From Actinomycetes bacterium (GTDB lineage Bacteria > Actinomycetota > Acidimicrobiia > Acidimicrobiales > JAJYXR01), in the NCBI GenBank assembly GCA_021801525.1, contig JAJYXW010000163.1, positions 1-36,155 of the forward strand: 36,155 bases of DNA, in the 5' to 3' direction. The position numbers and the translations under genes are program-made. Below, one piece after another: positions 19,318 to 27,153 of this stretch. The stretch's first letter is position 1; every line of letters begins with the position of its first letter. The notes under the pieces were generated by a model that saw nothing but the letters and a program-made list of their open reading frames with translations, was not told the origin of the DNA and did no database searches.

Positions 19318-20094
19318 GTGAGCGGGGCTACCGCACGGCAGGAGGCGGGCGCACGGCAGGAGGCGGGCGCACGGCAGGAGGCGGGCGCACGGCAGGGGGT
19401 AGACGAGTACACGGCACCGCGAAGGGGGCGACGCGTAGGATACGGCGCGGCAGGCGGTGGGGGTGGGTTCCAGCAGGCTTCGTGGCCGCAGCCAGGAGAC
19501 CGGGCGCAACGTTTAGGCACTTCGGGTGGCGGGCAGGGTGATAGCGACCTCTCCTCTATCGTCGATGGCGCCAGGCGGGGCGACACCGAGGCATGGTCGG
19601 AGATCGTGGGGCGCTTCGCGGGATTGGCCTGGGCTATCGCACGCAGCCAAGGCTGCGACGTCCCTGACGCCGCGGACGCCTGCCAGACGACCTGGCTCCG
19701 CCTCGTCGAGCACATAGATCGGATCGAGGATCCCGAGCGACTTGCAGGCTGGATCGCCACGGTCACCCGGCGCGAGTCCAGGCGGCTCGCCGCGCGACGG
19801 AAGATGGCCGTCTCCGTCGCCGACGAGCAAGGAGTGTTCGCACGTCGGTACGAGTTTCCGGCGGACGCGCCGGTGCTCGGCAGGGAGCGTGACGAGATCT
19901 TGTGGGGTGCCGTCCAGCGGTTGTCGCCCAAGCATCGCCTCCTCCTGCGCTTGACGCTTCTCGACCCCCCTCTCAGCTACGCGGAGGTGGCGGACGCCCT
20001 GGACGTTCCGGTTGGGAGCATCGGGCCGACGAGGGCTCGTGCCATCGAGTCCCTCCGGCGTGACGCGGATATCATCGCCTTGGGCTGCGCCTGA
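19318..20094 (+). CDS. ECF-family RNA polymerase sigma factor
   Basis: 258 residues. Region 2 is clear (LSSIVDGARRGDTEAWSEIV, then a helix ending DAADACQTTWLRLVEH, and PERLAGWIATVTRRESRRL), as is region 4 (WGAVQRLSPKHRLLLRLTLL, YAEVADALDVPVGSIGPTRA, then RAIESLRRD helix-turn-helix). The N-terminal 75 residues are low complexity, with ARQEAG three times; GTG 19318 is chosen because GGAGG lies just upstream, but a start closer to region 2 is possible. No transmembrane anti-sigma factor is encoded next to it. The gene after it matches a cytoplasmic companion protein often found beside such sigma factors. Confidence 0.88.
   Translation: MSGATARQEAGARQEAGARQEAGARQGVDEYTAPRRGRRVGYGAAGGGGGFQQASWPQPGDRAQRLGTSGGGQGDSDLSSIVDGARRGDTEAWSEIVGRFAGLAWAIARSQGCDVPDAADACQTTWLRLVEHIDRIEDPERLAGWIATVTRRESRRLAARRKMAVSVADEQGVFARRYEFPADAPVLGRERDEILWGAVQRLSPKHRLLLRLTLLDPPLSYAEVADALDVPVGSIGPTRARAIESLRRDADIIALGCA
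19333..19395 (+). repeat. 18-bp tandem repeat, 3.5 copies, N-terminus of the ECF sigma gene
   Basis: Perfect units gcacggcaggaggcgggc begin at 19333, 19351 and 19369, with a partial copy at 19387. They encode ARQEAG and also contain GGAGG, so each unit resembles a ribosome-binding site. Confidence 0.96.
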
Positions 20095-20291
20095 CGCGGT
20101 CGGCTCGCACGTGCGCGCGGGCAACGATCTCTTAGCTTGGGCGCGGGAGCTTGCTGGTTACTGCGAGCGCCCGCGCATGCCGGCGGCAGCGGGCACTGAT
20201 GTAGCCAGAGGCCGAGCGCATAGGCACGCCGGGTTGCTCGAGCCCCAGTCGCAGGTCTCTCGTGGAGCAGACAGTGGGGGTGGAGTAGGCA

Positions 20292-20858
20292 GTGGGCGAG
20301 CTCGCACCTGAGGAAGAGTGGCTGCGGTCGCTCTGGGGCCAGTTCGACCCCATGCCTGCGGCTGTCGCCGAAGCTGCTCGACGGGCCATCGCCAGCAGGA
20401 TCCAGGCTGCCGTGGTGCTGCCCATTGTCGCTGATTCATGGGACGACGAGCGGGGCGCCTTCGAGGGGCAGCCGCCTACTCCTGATCGGCTGGCGACGAG
20501 GACAGTGCGCTTCGGCGGTCTGGAGGGAGGGATCCGGATCGACCTCGTCATAACGCCGGGCTCCACCTGCCGAACTGCGGGCGGGGCTGACCAGGCTGCG
20601 CAGTCGTTGCATGTTGCTGGCAAGGTGGCTCCGCCGCTCGAATCGCGGGTGTGGCTCGAGCACGGTGGAGCAGTGAACGAGGGGGAGATCACGTCTCTCG
20701 GGGACTTCTCGTGGATCGATGTCAGGCAGGGGCCGATGAGGATCGTTTGCTGGCCGCGCGCCGCTTATGCTCCGCGAGCAGGTCCGGCGAGTCCGCGAAC
20801 TGCAGCAGGCGCTGGCGGGGGCGTGAGACCGATAGCGACCGAGTGGATCATGGTGTGA
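20292..20858 (+). CDS. ECF-sigma-associated conserved hypothetical protein
   Basis: 188 residues from GTG 20292. The opening WLRSLWGQFDPMPAAVAEAA resembles the DPxPxxVxxAAR start of proteins commonly encoded just after certain actinobacterial ECF sigma genes. The middle then has RTVRFGGLEGGIRIDLVITP and a beta-rich ending with LGDFSWIDVRQGPMRIVCWP, like a carboxypeptidase-regulatory or Ig-type fold. No signal peptide or membrane helix is seen. It may modulate the sigma factor or report on a stress; this is inference. About 197 bases separate it from the sigma gene, so it may be expressed separately. Its 3' end overlaps the convergent GGDEF gene by 11 bases. Confidence 0.6.
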   Translation: MGELAPEEEWLRSLWGQFDPMPAAVAEAARRAIASRIQAAVVLPIVADSWDDERGAFEGQPPTPDRLATRTVRFGGLEGGIRIDLVITPGSTCRTAGGADQAAQSLHVAGKVAPPLESRVWLEHGGAVNEGEITSLGDFSWIDVRQGPMRIVCWPRAAYAPRAGPASPRTAAGAGGGVRPIATEWIMV

Positions 20859-22311
20859 AGGGTGTTGCAGGCAGAGCAAGGGGTGTCGCATGGACGCTGA
20901 TCGGCGTGGGCAGCGCGAGCAGGGGGGGCGGGAGGTGAAGATGCAGGATCTTCGCGTTGCGCAGCGCAGCGGTGGCAGCCGTGACGAGCCCTTGGGCCGC
21001 CGTGCTCGATCGATCGACTGTTTGGGAGACTTCGCGGGAGATGACGCCCCCGGCAAGATCGGCCGGCAGGGTGACAGTCTGTCCTGGGCCCGATGGTGCC
21101 GTGCCGGGATTGCTCGCTGCCGCACCCTGAGAACCGCTGAGGGAAGAGGTCCCGGCAGCGTTGTCTGCATCGGTTGCTGGCGCCCCTGTCACTGCCGACC
21201 CGCCGTGGTCACGGATTGCCATGTCGCCCTGCGTGGCCGAGGCACTGGCAATACCCCCGCGCGCCATGTTTCGCCGGGAGTGCTGAGAGGCCCTGGCGCG
21301 TCGGGGTGTGGCAGCAAGATGAGTGCTGTGATGCGGCGAGGTGGCCGTCGAAGACAGAGCCACCGACGCGCCAGCCAGCGCGAGGAGAAGAGCAGCGCCC
21401 GCCAGCAGTACGCGGCGCTCGGGTATGCTCCAGCCAGTGCCGTGGCTCGCACTGCGGCTCGCACCGCGGGCGCGGCGCCTTCGGTCGTACATGTCGCTGT
21501 CGGCTCGCTCTATCAGGGCGGCAGCCGGATCGCCTGCGAAGGCGCCTGGACTGGCCAGAAGGCTTGCGACTCCCCATGTGAAGCGGGGCGCGCCAGATTC
21601 GACAGCGCGCCGCATGATGCGGTTCGCTCCTTCGGAGCTGGTGAAAGGAGCGATCACCACGAACTCGTCCCCGCCGAAGCGGTACAGCCTGTCCGTCTCC
21701 CTGAGCGATGCGCGCAAGGTCGTGACCAGCTTCTGGATCGCAAGGTCGCCCGCGTGGTGACCTCTGGTGTCGTTGATCGCCTTCAGACCGTCGAGGTCTA
21801 CCACGGCAACCGATAGGTCGAGCCCCGAGCGGTGGGCCTCGGCCACGGCGCGAGGGAGGTCCTCTTCCAGGGCACGCCGATTGGCACACCCCGTCAGGGA
21901 GTCCGCACGCGCATCGGCTTCGAGGTTGCGCGTCGAGCAACGGACGGCCTCGGTCATGGCGACCTCGAGAAGAGCTGAGATCCGTAGGAGGATCTCCCCC
22001 CGGGCTCTGCCGGCAAGCACTGTGCCGAGCGCAGCGCGCAGCGCTCGCAGCGACTCGACTGCGGCCACCGGGGTGCTGCACGAGCGTCCCCAGGAGCGAG
22101 CGGCTTCGGCAACCTCCGATAGGCTGTTGTCTTTCTCCGTTTCGCTTGGCTCTAGGGCAGCGACCATAGAGCGAGCGAGCCTGCTCGCTGCTTGCCCCTC
22201 ACACTGGACCGGGTTTGCTCCCGACGATTGCGCGTGCTCTCGCCATGACGCAAAGATCGTCGCCTGCTCGCCATCGACACGTCGCGCAGGCTCGGTCATG
22301 GCTCGCACCAT
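20848..22311 (-). CDS. Diguanylate cyclase with N-terminal GGDEF and C-terminal membrane/extracytoplasmic part
   Basis: 487 residues from ATG 22311. The GGDEF domain shows DSLTGCANRRALEED, VVDLDGLKAINDTRGHHAGD, RETD (an RxxD inhibitory site five residues before) and FGGDEFVV near residue 215, so it should make c-di-GMP and be product-inhibited. Unusually, a single membrane helix (RRVLLAGAALLLALAGASVAL, about 300-320) comes after the catalytic domain. A 160-residue Ala/Ser/Gly/Pro-rich tail follows that would lie outside the cell. The N-terminal 130 residues are helical. The open frame reaches 22524, but that extension has no conserved look; ATG 22299 is another option. Confidence 0.8.
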   Translation of the reverse strand: MVRAMTEPARRVDGEQATIFASWREHAQSSGANPVQCEGQAASRLARSMVAALEPSETEKDNSLSEVAEAARSWGRSCSTPVAAVESLRALRAALGTVLAGRARGEILLRISALLEVAMTEAVRCSTRNLEADARADSLTGCANRRALEEDLPRAVAEAHRSGLDLSVAVVDLDGLKAINDTRGHHAGDLAIQKLVTTLRASLRETDRLYRFGGDEFVVIAPFTSSEGANRIMRRAVESGAPRFTWGVASLLASPGAFAGDPAAALIERADSDMYDRRRRARGASRSASHGTGWSIPERRVLLAGAALLLALAGASVALSSTATSPHHSTHLAATPRRARASQHSRRNMARGGIASASATQGDMAIRDHGGSAVTGAPATDADNAAGTSSLSGSQGAAASNPGTAPSGPGQTVTLPADLAGGVISREVSQTVDRSSTAAQGLVTAATAALRNAKILHLHLPPPLLALPTPISVHATPLALPATPFTP

Positions 22312-22643
22312 GTGACTGCCACTTCGCTCTGCCCCTTCCCCGCAACCCCGCAACCCCGCAGGTTCGCTCGCTTCCGATTTTCGCACGCTCGTCAAGTCGG
22401 GAGCGGCCGGCTGCCTGCTGCAAGGTGACCTGGGCACGGCGGCACTGTCACCTGCCGCACCTGGTGCGGCGAAACCACCACGCGCGGTCGCCTCGCAACA
22501 TGGCTTTCCGCTGATCCTCCCCACGGATGGCGAGTCGCGTGTATCTCAGCAGTCGCCGGGTGCTCTTTCATCGGTGGTGGGCCGCGCTACGTGAACGACG
22601 CGAAAGAGGCGGCATGGCCGCCCCGGGGCAGGAGGGTCGACGT
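22312..22643. other. Divergent intergenic region, GGDEF gene / secreted He_PIG protein
   Basis: 332 bases. It contains a triple aaccccgc-type repeat (about 22340-22372), a perfect 17-base palindrome at 22454-22470, and the GGAGGG ribosome site at 22631-22636 of the secreted-protein gene. No confident -35/-10 pair is seen on either strand. Confidence 0.55.
22454..22470. promoter_or_regulatory. 17-bp palindrome, possible operator
   Basis: gccgcacc-t-ggtgcggc is a perfect 8-bp inverted repeat around one base, placed in the region between two divergent genes. Its length and symmetry suit a dimeric repressor site. With only a 1-base centre it would not form an RNA hairpin readily. Confidence 0.4.
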
Positions 22644-24626
22644 ATGCACAAGCACGGCATCAGTGGAGCTGGCAATGATGGACGGCGAGGGGGGAGGTGG
22701 CTTCCTCTCGACGGTCTTCGCCGGTTCGCGGTATCAGGCCTGGTGGCTGCCATGGCGACCAGCGGAGTTGTGGTCGCTGCGAGCACGCTTGGAACGGCAC
22801 CGGCAGCGGCTACGCCGGTGTCGCCATCGACTTCGAGCTGCAGCGCCACGGACACCACCCAGTCCGGCAGTGCCGAGAGCGCAGTGGTGCCCGGTGTCCA
22901 CCCCGGTGACAGCCTCGCTGTCAGCTGCAGCGGGCTGCCTGCTGGAGCGAGCCTGGCGGTCGTGGAGGTGAGCCCCCTCGGCGGCGTGATCACGCCGTCC
23001 AGCGATGCGCAGGACGAGGCGGACCTCTCGGCTCTAGTGCTGTCATCGGCCACTTCCGGAGGCGATCTGACGGCCACCTTCGGCGTCCCTTCGAGCTTCG
23101 CAGCGAGCGACCCCAATGCCAAGTGCCCGCCGACCCAGGCTCAGGTGAACGCCGGCCTGGTGAACTGCGCTCTCGTGGTGGCGACCACGGCAGGGGTGCC
23201 GGAAAACGAGATACTGCTCGACTACTCCGACAACCCGGCTCCTGTCGCGCCGACCCTGGCCCTCAGCCCGGTGAGCGGACCGGCGGGGACCAGCGTGTCG
23301 GCGAGCGACGCTTCGGGCGCGACGAGCTTCTGGTGGGGCGACGGTCTCACCTCCGTGTCGATCCCCGCCTCGAACGTGCTCGTGGGTACGACACCGGCGG
23401 GCAGCTCGTCGCTCCAGGTGAGCGCCTCGAGCTACGCCTATGACTCGACGACGCCTGCGGACTCGGTGCTGACGCCACCGAAGCTGTCGGGTAGCTTCAC
23501 CGTGCCGAGCGGCGTGTCGGCGGGCTCCACCACCGTTTCGGTCTACGAGCCCAACTCCACTCCGTTCCCGGGCAACTCCACGAATTCGAGCTTCGCGAAC
23601 GACGTGACGGCAAGTGCGTCCTTCGACGTCACCTCGGCCGTTACACCCTTGTCCGTGAGCACGACCTCGCTGCCATCGGGCACGGTCGGCCAGGCATACT
23701 CGGCCACACTCGCAGCGTCCGGCGGTACGGCTCCGTACAGTTGGAGCCTGTCGGGCGGCAGCCTTCCGACCGGCCTGTCTCTCTCCACGAACGGCGTCAT
23801 AAGCGGGACACCGACTGTCGCGGGAACGTCGAACTTCACCGTAAAGGTGACCGACGAGGCAGGCGCGAGTGCCACTGCCGCGCTTTCGATAACCATCGCG
23901 TCCGCGGTCGTCACCCCACCGCCCTCGGCGCAGAGCTTCAGCGCCCTGATGAGCGATGGCAGCGCTGATGTCGGACCGACTCTGCAGGCTTCGGGGATAA
24001 CGGGCAGCGCATCTGGGACTGTGACTCCGGGCACGACGAGCAACACGTTCGGCCTGAGCCTCGACGCATCGACGCTTCGCATAGATCCCTTTGTGGCAAG
24101 GTGGTTCGGGGTCATACCGGTCCCGGTCGTGGTGAGCGCGACGACTACCTGGGCGGGGACTGCGACACGAGGTTCCTCGGGTATGAGCGTGGTGCTGAGA
24201 GGATCGCTGGCCGCCCGGGTCGACCTGTTCGGGCTCCGTTGCCGGCTCGGGCCGATCCATGCCACCTTCACCACGGGGCAGAGCGGATCGCTCACGGGCA
24301 CGCCGCTCGCGGGCAGCGGCAGCGGGCCCTACGTCGGCACCCTGGTCGACGGCGACTTTGCCGTCCCCGCTGTGGTCCCCTCGCCGGGGTGCTCTCCGCT
24401 AGCGGCGTTCTTGACGGACATCCTCCTCGGCCTTCCGGCGGCGGCAGGAGAGTCCGCCATGAGCATCGACGTCGCGGCCTTCGTCGGAACAGCTCTTCCG
24501 GATCCCCCGAGCGGGTCGGCGGGTGCTCCGAGTAGCGGGATCGGCGGACTGCCCGGTGGGCTGCCTCCGGGCTTGCTCGGTCCGGTTGCGTCCTTCGGCG
24601 TACGAAACCGCTTTTCTCGGAGCTGA
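22644..24626 (+). CDS. Secreted protein with He_PIG (Ig-like) domain
   Basis: 660 residues from ATG 22644, chosen for GGAGGG 7 bases upstream. The signal peptide is FAVSGLVAAMATSGVVVAAS, with probable cleavage after APAAA near residue 57. After it comes a cysteine-containing region with KCPPTQAQVNAGLVNC, similar to CPPTAAQLAAGVTC in the LAFTG surface protein at the right edge. A He_PIG domain follows (GTVGQAYSATLAASGGTAPY, LPTGLSLSTNGVISGTP, NFTVKVTDEAG), then a beta-rich C-terminal region with two cysteines. There is no sorting signal or C-terminal membrane helix, so it is probably released. Likely surface or adhesion-related; the ligand is unknown. Confidence 0.82.
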   Translation: MHKHGISGAGNDGRRGGRWLPLDGLRRFAVSGLVAAMATSGVVVAASTLGTAPAAATPVSPSTSSCSATDTTQSGSAESAVVPGVHPGDSLAVSCSGLPAGASLAVVEVSPLGGVITPSSDAQDEADLSALVLSSATSGGDLTATFGVPSSFAASDPNAKCPPTQAQVNAGLVNCALVVATTAGVPENEILLDYSDNPAPVAPTLALSPVSGPAGTSVSASDASGATSFWWGDGLTSVSIPASNVLVGTTPAGSSSLQVSASSYAYDSTTPADSVLTPPKLSGSFTVPSGVSAGSTTVSVYEPNSTPFPGNSTNSSFANDVTASASFDVTSAVTPLSVSTTSLPSGTVGQAYSATLAASGGTAPYSWSLSGGSLPTGLSLSTNGVISGTPTVAGTSNFTVKVTDEAGASATAALSITIASAVVTPPPSAQSFSALMSDGSADVGPTLQASGITGSASGTVTPGTTSNTFGLSLDASTLRIDPFVARWFGVIPVPVVVSATTTWAGTATRGSSGMSVVLRGSLAARVDLFGLRCRLGPIHATFTTGQSGSLTGTPLAGSGSGPYVGTLVDGDFAVPAVVPSPGCSPLAAFLTDILLGLPAAAGESAMSIDVAAFVGTALPDPPSGSAGAPSSGIGGLPGGLPPGLLGPVASFGVRNRFSRS

Positions 24627-24645
24627 GAAGCAGCCGAGCCGGTCT

Positions 24646-25656
24646 GTGGACGATCGAGGCGTTCAGGGGGCTGAAGAGGTGCTGCCTAGCTGCTGCCAGC
24701 TGGCACTGGTCGTCTTTGCCGGATGTGATGGCGCTTGCGGGGGCGCCGAGGGCGAGCTGCCAGGTGGCACGGCAAGCTGCGTGGTGCCAGAGGCCCCGGT
24801 GGGCCGGAAGCCCCAGCCTGCATGCTCGGGGCGAATCCATCCCTCCATGGCCTTGCTCGCCTCAATGGAGGAGTCCGGGTTTCGCTGCCTCGCCGTGACA
24901 GGGCTCGGGCGGGCCAAGGACGCCTGCTCGTTCCAGCGCCCCGACGTCGCCCTGATCATGTGCTCCTCGTGCGCAGGCTGTCGTCGCCAAGGCGCTCAGT
25001 ACCGCCCGTGGGACGCCGCCGCCGGCCTGCTCGAGCGCTTGGGGCAGCTCGGGACGCCCGTCGTCGTAGCTTCGGATGGCCCCGAGGCTGCTCGGCTGGC
25101 GGGATGTGGGGACGTAGCTGCAGTGCTGACCGGAGGCTATGGACCTGCCGACCTCGCGGGCGCGGCTCGCCTGGTTTGCACCACGACGGTCCCGCTTACG
25201 ACGGTCCCTCTCATCACAGACCCGCTCACCGCGGCACCGCTCGCCACGGACCCGCTCGCCACGGACCCGCTCACCGCGGCACCGACCGGCCCGAGAGCGA
25301 TGGGCTCGGTCCTCCTCGACGTCGCTCGCGGTGTCGTCTCCCTGGGGGGGCGATCCGTCGAGCTCACTGCCAAGGAGCTTGCCGCACTCACACTGCTTGT
25401 GGCGGAGCGAGGAAACCTGGTCACGACCGAGGCGGTGCTCGCCCATGTGTGGCCCTCTCCTACCACGGCTACCAAGGGCGACGTCTACTCTCTTGTCTAC
25501 CGGGTCAGGCGACGTGTAGACGACCTGGATCGCCGGCCTCCGCTCATCCGTTCGCGCCGTGGGCTCGGCTACCTGCTCGATCCCCACGTGCTGGGGGGTC
25601 TGGCGCGCGACCGGGGAGCGGGGAAAGGCTTCGGCTTCCTGGGAGCGGTCTTGTGA
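24646..25656 (+). CDS. OmpR/PhoB-type winged-helix regulator with degenerate receiver-like N-terminus
   Basis: 336 residues if GTG 24646 is the start; GTG 24679 and ATG 24847 are alternatives and none has a strong ribosome site. The C-terminal winged helix is clear (VELTAKELAALTLLVAERGN, VLAHVWPSPTTATKGDVYSL, VYRVRRRVDD, IRSRRGLGYLL). The N-terminal half follows a receiver-like order (PDVALIMCSSCAGC, LGTPVVVASDGPEAARLAGC, DVAAVLTGGYGPADLAGAA) but I see no phosphorylatable Asp in the expected setting and many cysteines (C16-17 cluster, CDGAC, CSSCAGC), so a redox or other signal is possible. A Thr/Pro/Leu 15-bp-repeat linker joins the halves. Its stop overlaps the next GTG. Confidence 0.72.
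   Translation: MDDRGVQGAEEVLPSCCQLALVVFAGCDGACGGAEGELPGGTASCVVPEAPVGRKPQPACSGRIHPSMALLASMEESGFRCLAVTGLGRAKDACSFQRPDVALIMCSSCAGCRRQGAQYRPWDAAAGLLERLGQLGTPVVVASDGPEAARLAGCGDVAAVLTGGYGPADLAGAARLVCTTTVPLTTVPLITDPLTAAPLATDPLATDPLTAAPTGPRAMGSVLLDVARGVVSLGGRSVELTAKELAALTLLVAERGNLVTTEAVLAHVWPSPTTATKGDVYSLVYRVRRRVDDLDRRPPLIRSRRGLGYLLDPHVLGGLARDRGAGKGFGFLGAVL
25184..25283 (+). repeat. 15-bp-type tandem repeat in the regulator linker
   Basis: Degenerate units acggtcccgctta / acggacccgctcgcc encode TVPLT/TDPLA repeats between the receiver-like half and the winged helix. Confidence 0.85.
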
Positions 25657-26492
25657 GCGCCATGTTTCCCCTGCGGCGCCTTGCCCGGAGCTTCGCAACG
25701 ATGGGCCTGCCGGCCCTGCTCGCTACTTCGCCACTCGCGCTCGTCGATGTACCCGGTGGAACGGTTGCGGGCAGCCTGAGCGGCGCTGTCGCGCGCTCGA
25801 CGCCGCCGAGCGGTGCCGCTGGCCCGTCCCCGAGCACTGCCAGCCCGTCGAGCAGTCTTGTCGTGAACAGAGCGATAGTGGTCAGCTTCGGTGGAGTGGG
25901 CACCAGGTTTGCGGGTGCTGTCGCATCAGCCTCTCTCGGGAGGGTGACGAGCCAGGCGGCCAATATCGCGGAGGCCTTCTCGGAGTGCGGCGGCTGCGCC
26001 AGCGACGCGATCGCGTTGCAGGTGGTCCTGGCTGTGCGCCTGCCGGGGCATCGCTACGACGTGACGAACCGCGCGATCGCGTGGAACCGGTCTTGCATGG
26101 GCTGCACCACCTTCGCAGGTGCGGGGCAGCTCGTCGTGTGGAGCGACGTGCCTCTCGTCGTGGAGCCCCCGGGCCTGAGCGCGCTCGCGGCGCTCGGTAC
26201 CATGCTGCGCCACGAGCGCTGGCAGGGATGTTCTCGAGTGCGCGCCCGCCAGCGCTTTGCCGGTGCTCTCGAGGCGGCCGCTCAGGTGCTCACCTACGAG
26301 CTGGCGGTCGCGCCTGGCGCGTTCTCCGGCGTGCCGAGGCCCCTGTCGGTTGCGCCACTGGAGGCGCAGACGTCGGCGGTGAGCCGCGCCGGCGTGGCCG
26401 CGGGCGGAGGCTCGGCACCGCATCAGCTTGCTCTGCCCGGCGCCGGCGTGGTCATCGTGCCGCACGTGAGCATCGCGACCGGCACGCCCTGA
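25653..26492 (+). CDS. Secreted protein with two internal CxxC repeats, unknown function
   Basis: 279 residues. GTG 25653 overlaps the regulator stop and has GGGAG about 7 bases upstream; ATG 25662 is an alternative. A signal peptide is present (basic RRLARSF then MGLPALLATSPLAL), followed by a Ser/Pro linker. Two related blocks follow: NIAEAFSECGGCASDAIALQ and NRAIAWNRSCMGCTTFAGAG, sharing N-A-A...CxGC...A-A-Q-V spacing (Cys112/115 and Cys148/151). This double-block pattern recalls a group of actinobacterial secreted proteins of unknown function. The cysteine pairs may form disulphides or bind metal. Coupling to the regulator suggests they work in one pathway. Confidence 0.65.
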   Translation: MSAMFPLRRLARSFATMGLPALLATSPLALVDVPGGTVAGSLSGAVARSTPPSGAAGPSPSTASPSSSLVVNRAIVVSFGGVGTRFAGAVASASLGRVTSQAANIAEAFSECGGCASDAIALQVVLAVRLPGHRYDVTNRAIAWNRSCMGCTTFAGAGQLVVWSDVPLVVEPPGLSALAALGTMLRHERWQGCSRVRARQRFAGALEAAAQVLTYELAVAPGAFSGVPRPLSVAPLEAQTSAVSRAGVAAGGGSAPHQLALPGAGVVIVPHVSIATGTP

Positions 26493-26521
26493 TCCTCGGG
26501 AGCGCCGAGTCGGCAATCCAG

Positions 26522-26538
26522 GAAATCAGCTTGATTTC
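26522..26538 (+). terminator. Small stem-loop after the secreted CxxC-repeat gene
   Basis: gaaatca-gct-tgatttc, a perfect 7-bp stem with a 3-base loop, 30 bases after the stop codon. It is AT-rich in a GC-rich context and has no T-tract, so terminator function is uncertain. Confidence 0.35.
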
Positions 26539-26605
26539 AGGCTGGTTCCATGGACCCGGAAGCGGTCGGGGATCACCATTGGAGCATGGCTTCCACGACC
26601 TCGAG

Positions 26606-26627
26606 ACACCGGCGCCCCCGCCGGTGT
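26606..26627 (+). terminator. GC-rich hairpin before the peptide operon
   Basis: acaccggcg-cccc-cgccggtgt: perfect 9-bp stem, 4-base loop, no T-tract. It lies between the secreted-protein gene and the peptide operon, so it may end the upstream transcript, as T-less hairpins are thought to do in some actinobacteria. Confidence 0.5.
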
Positions 26628-26782
26628 GCAGCGAGTGAATGGGCAAGGCCATCGAGGGTATCCGGGCGCATGGCGCGGCCCACCAAGTGTTGCGTGGCGC
26701 CCGGATACCTGGCAACCCGCCGCCCGGCGCCCGCCGGCGCGGCGGGAGCTTTACGAGGCAGCAAGCGAAAGGAAATGCAACC

Positions 26783-27124
26783 ATGACCACAAGCAATGCG
26801 CTTCAGAGCGTGGAGCTGACGGGACTCGAGAGCGAGGAGGCAGTCTGCCTGCCCGTGCGTGAGGAGATGCTGTTCCTCAACATGGGCAACATCCTCAACC
26901 TCGGGGACCTGAGCTACATCCACGCCACAGACAGCGTGACGGCAGCCAACGTCCACAGTCCCGGAGCCAGCAACACCGTCGAGGCCAACCAGACCATCGA
27001 GGTGCTCCAGCTGGGCCCGGCCCTCACGGGCGTCGGTTCGTCCGGTCCCTCGGGTCCGGGTGGGCCTCCAGGTCCGGGTGGGCCTCCAGGTCCGGGTGGG
27101 CCTCCAGGTCCCCCAGGTCCTTGA
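26783..27124 (+). CDS. Small peptide A, RiPP-precursor-like, with collagen-like tail
   Basis: 113 residues. ATG 26783 is chosen because a GAAAGGA purine tract lies about 9 bases upstream; the frame upstream looks non-coding. No signal peptide. Residues 1-80 form a leader/core-like segment with Cys22, EEMLFLNMGN (27-36) and NVHSPGAS (56-63), motifs shared with peptide B. Residues 88-113 are (Gly-X-Y)n: eight triplets, mostly GPP/GPG, encoded by an 18-bp tandem repeat. A PqqD-like/M50 peptidase follows two genes later, as in peptide-processing operons. The function is not known. It may be a substrate of the M50 protein; a self-assembling surface peptide is another possibility. Confidence 0.7.
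   Translation: MTTSNALQSVELTGLESEEAVCLPVREEMLFLNMGNILNLGDLSYIHATDSVTAANVHSPGASNTVEANQTIEVLQLGPALTGVGSSGPSGPGGPPGPGGPPGPGGPPGPPGP
27053..27106 (+). repeat. 18-bp tandem repeat, 3 perfect copies, collagen-like tail of peptide A
   Basis: Units ggtccgggtgggcctcca at 27053, 27071 and 27089, followed by a degenerate unit, encode Gly-Pro-Gly-Gly-Pro-Pro. Perfect identity indicates recent expansion. Confidence 0.96.
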
Positions 27125-27153
27125 CCTGACCTGAGGTAGGAGCCCTCGTTCGA

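Noticed and set aside
26783..27124. Resemblance of peptide A (ILNLGDLSYI) to spore-germination GerPA/GerPF-type proteins
   Set aside because: Only about ten residues look alike, and the downstream pattern and the genomic context differ.
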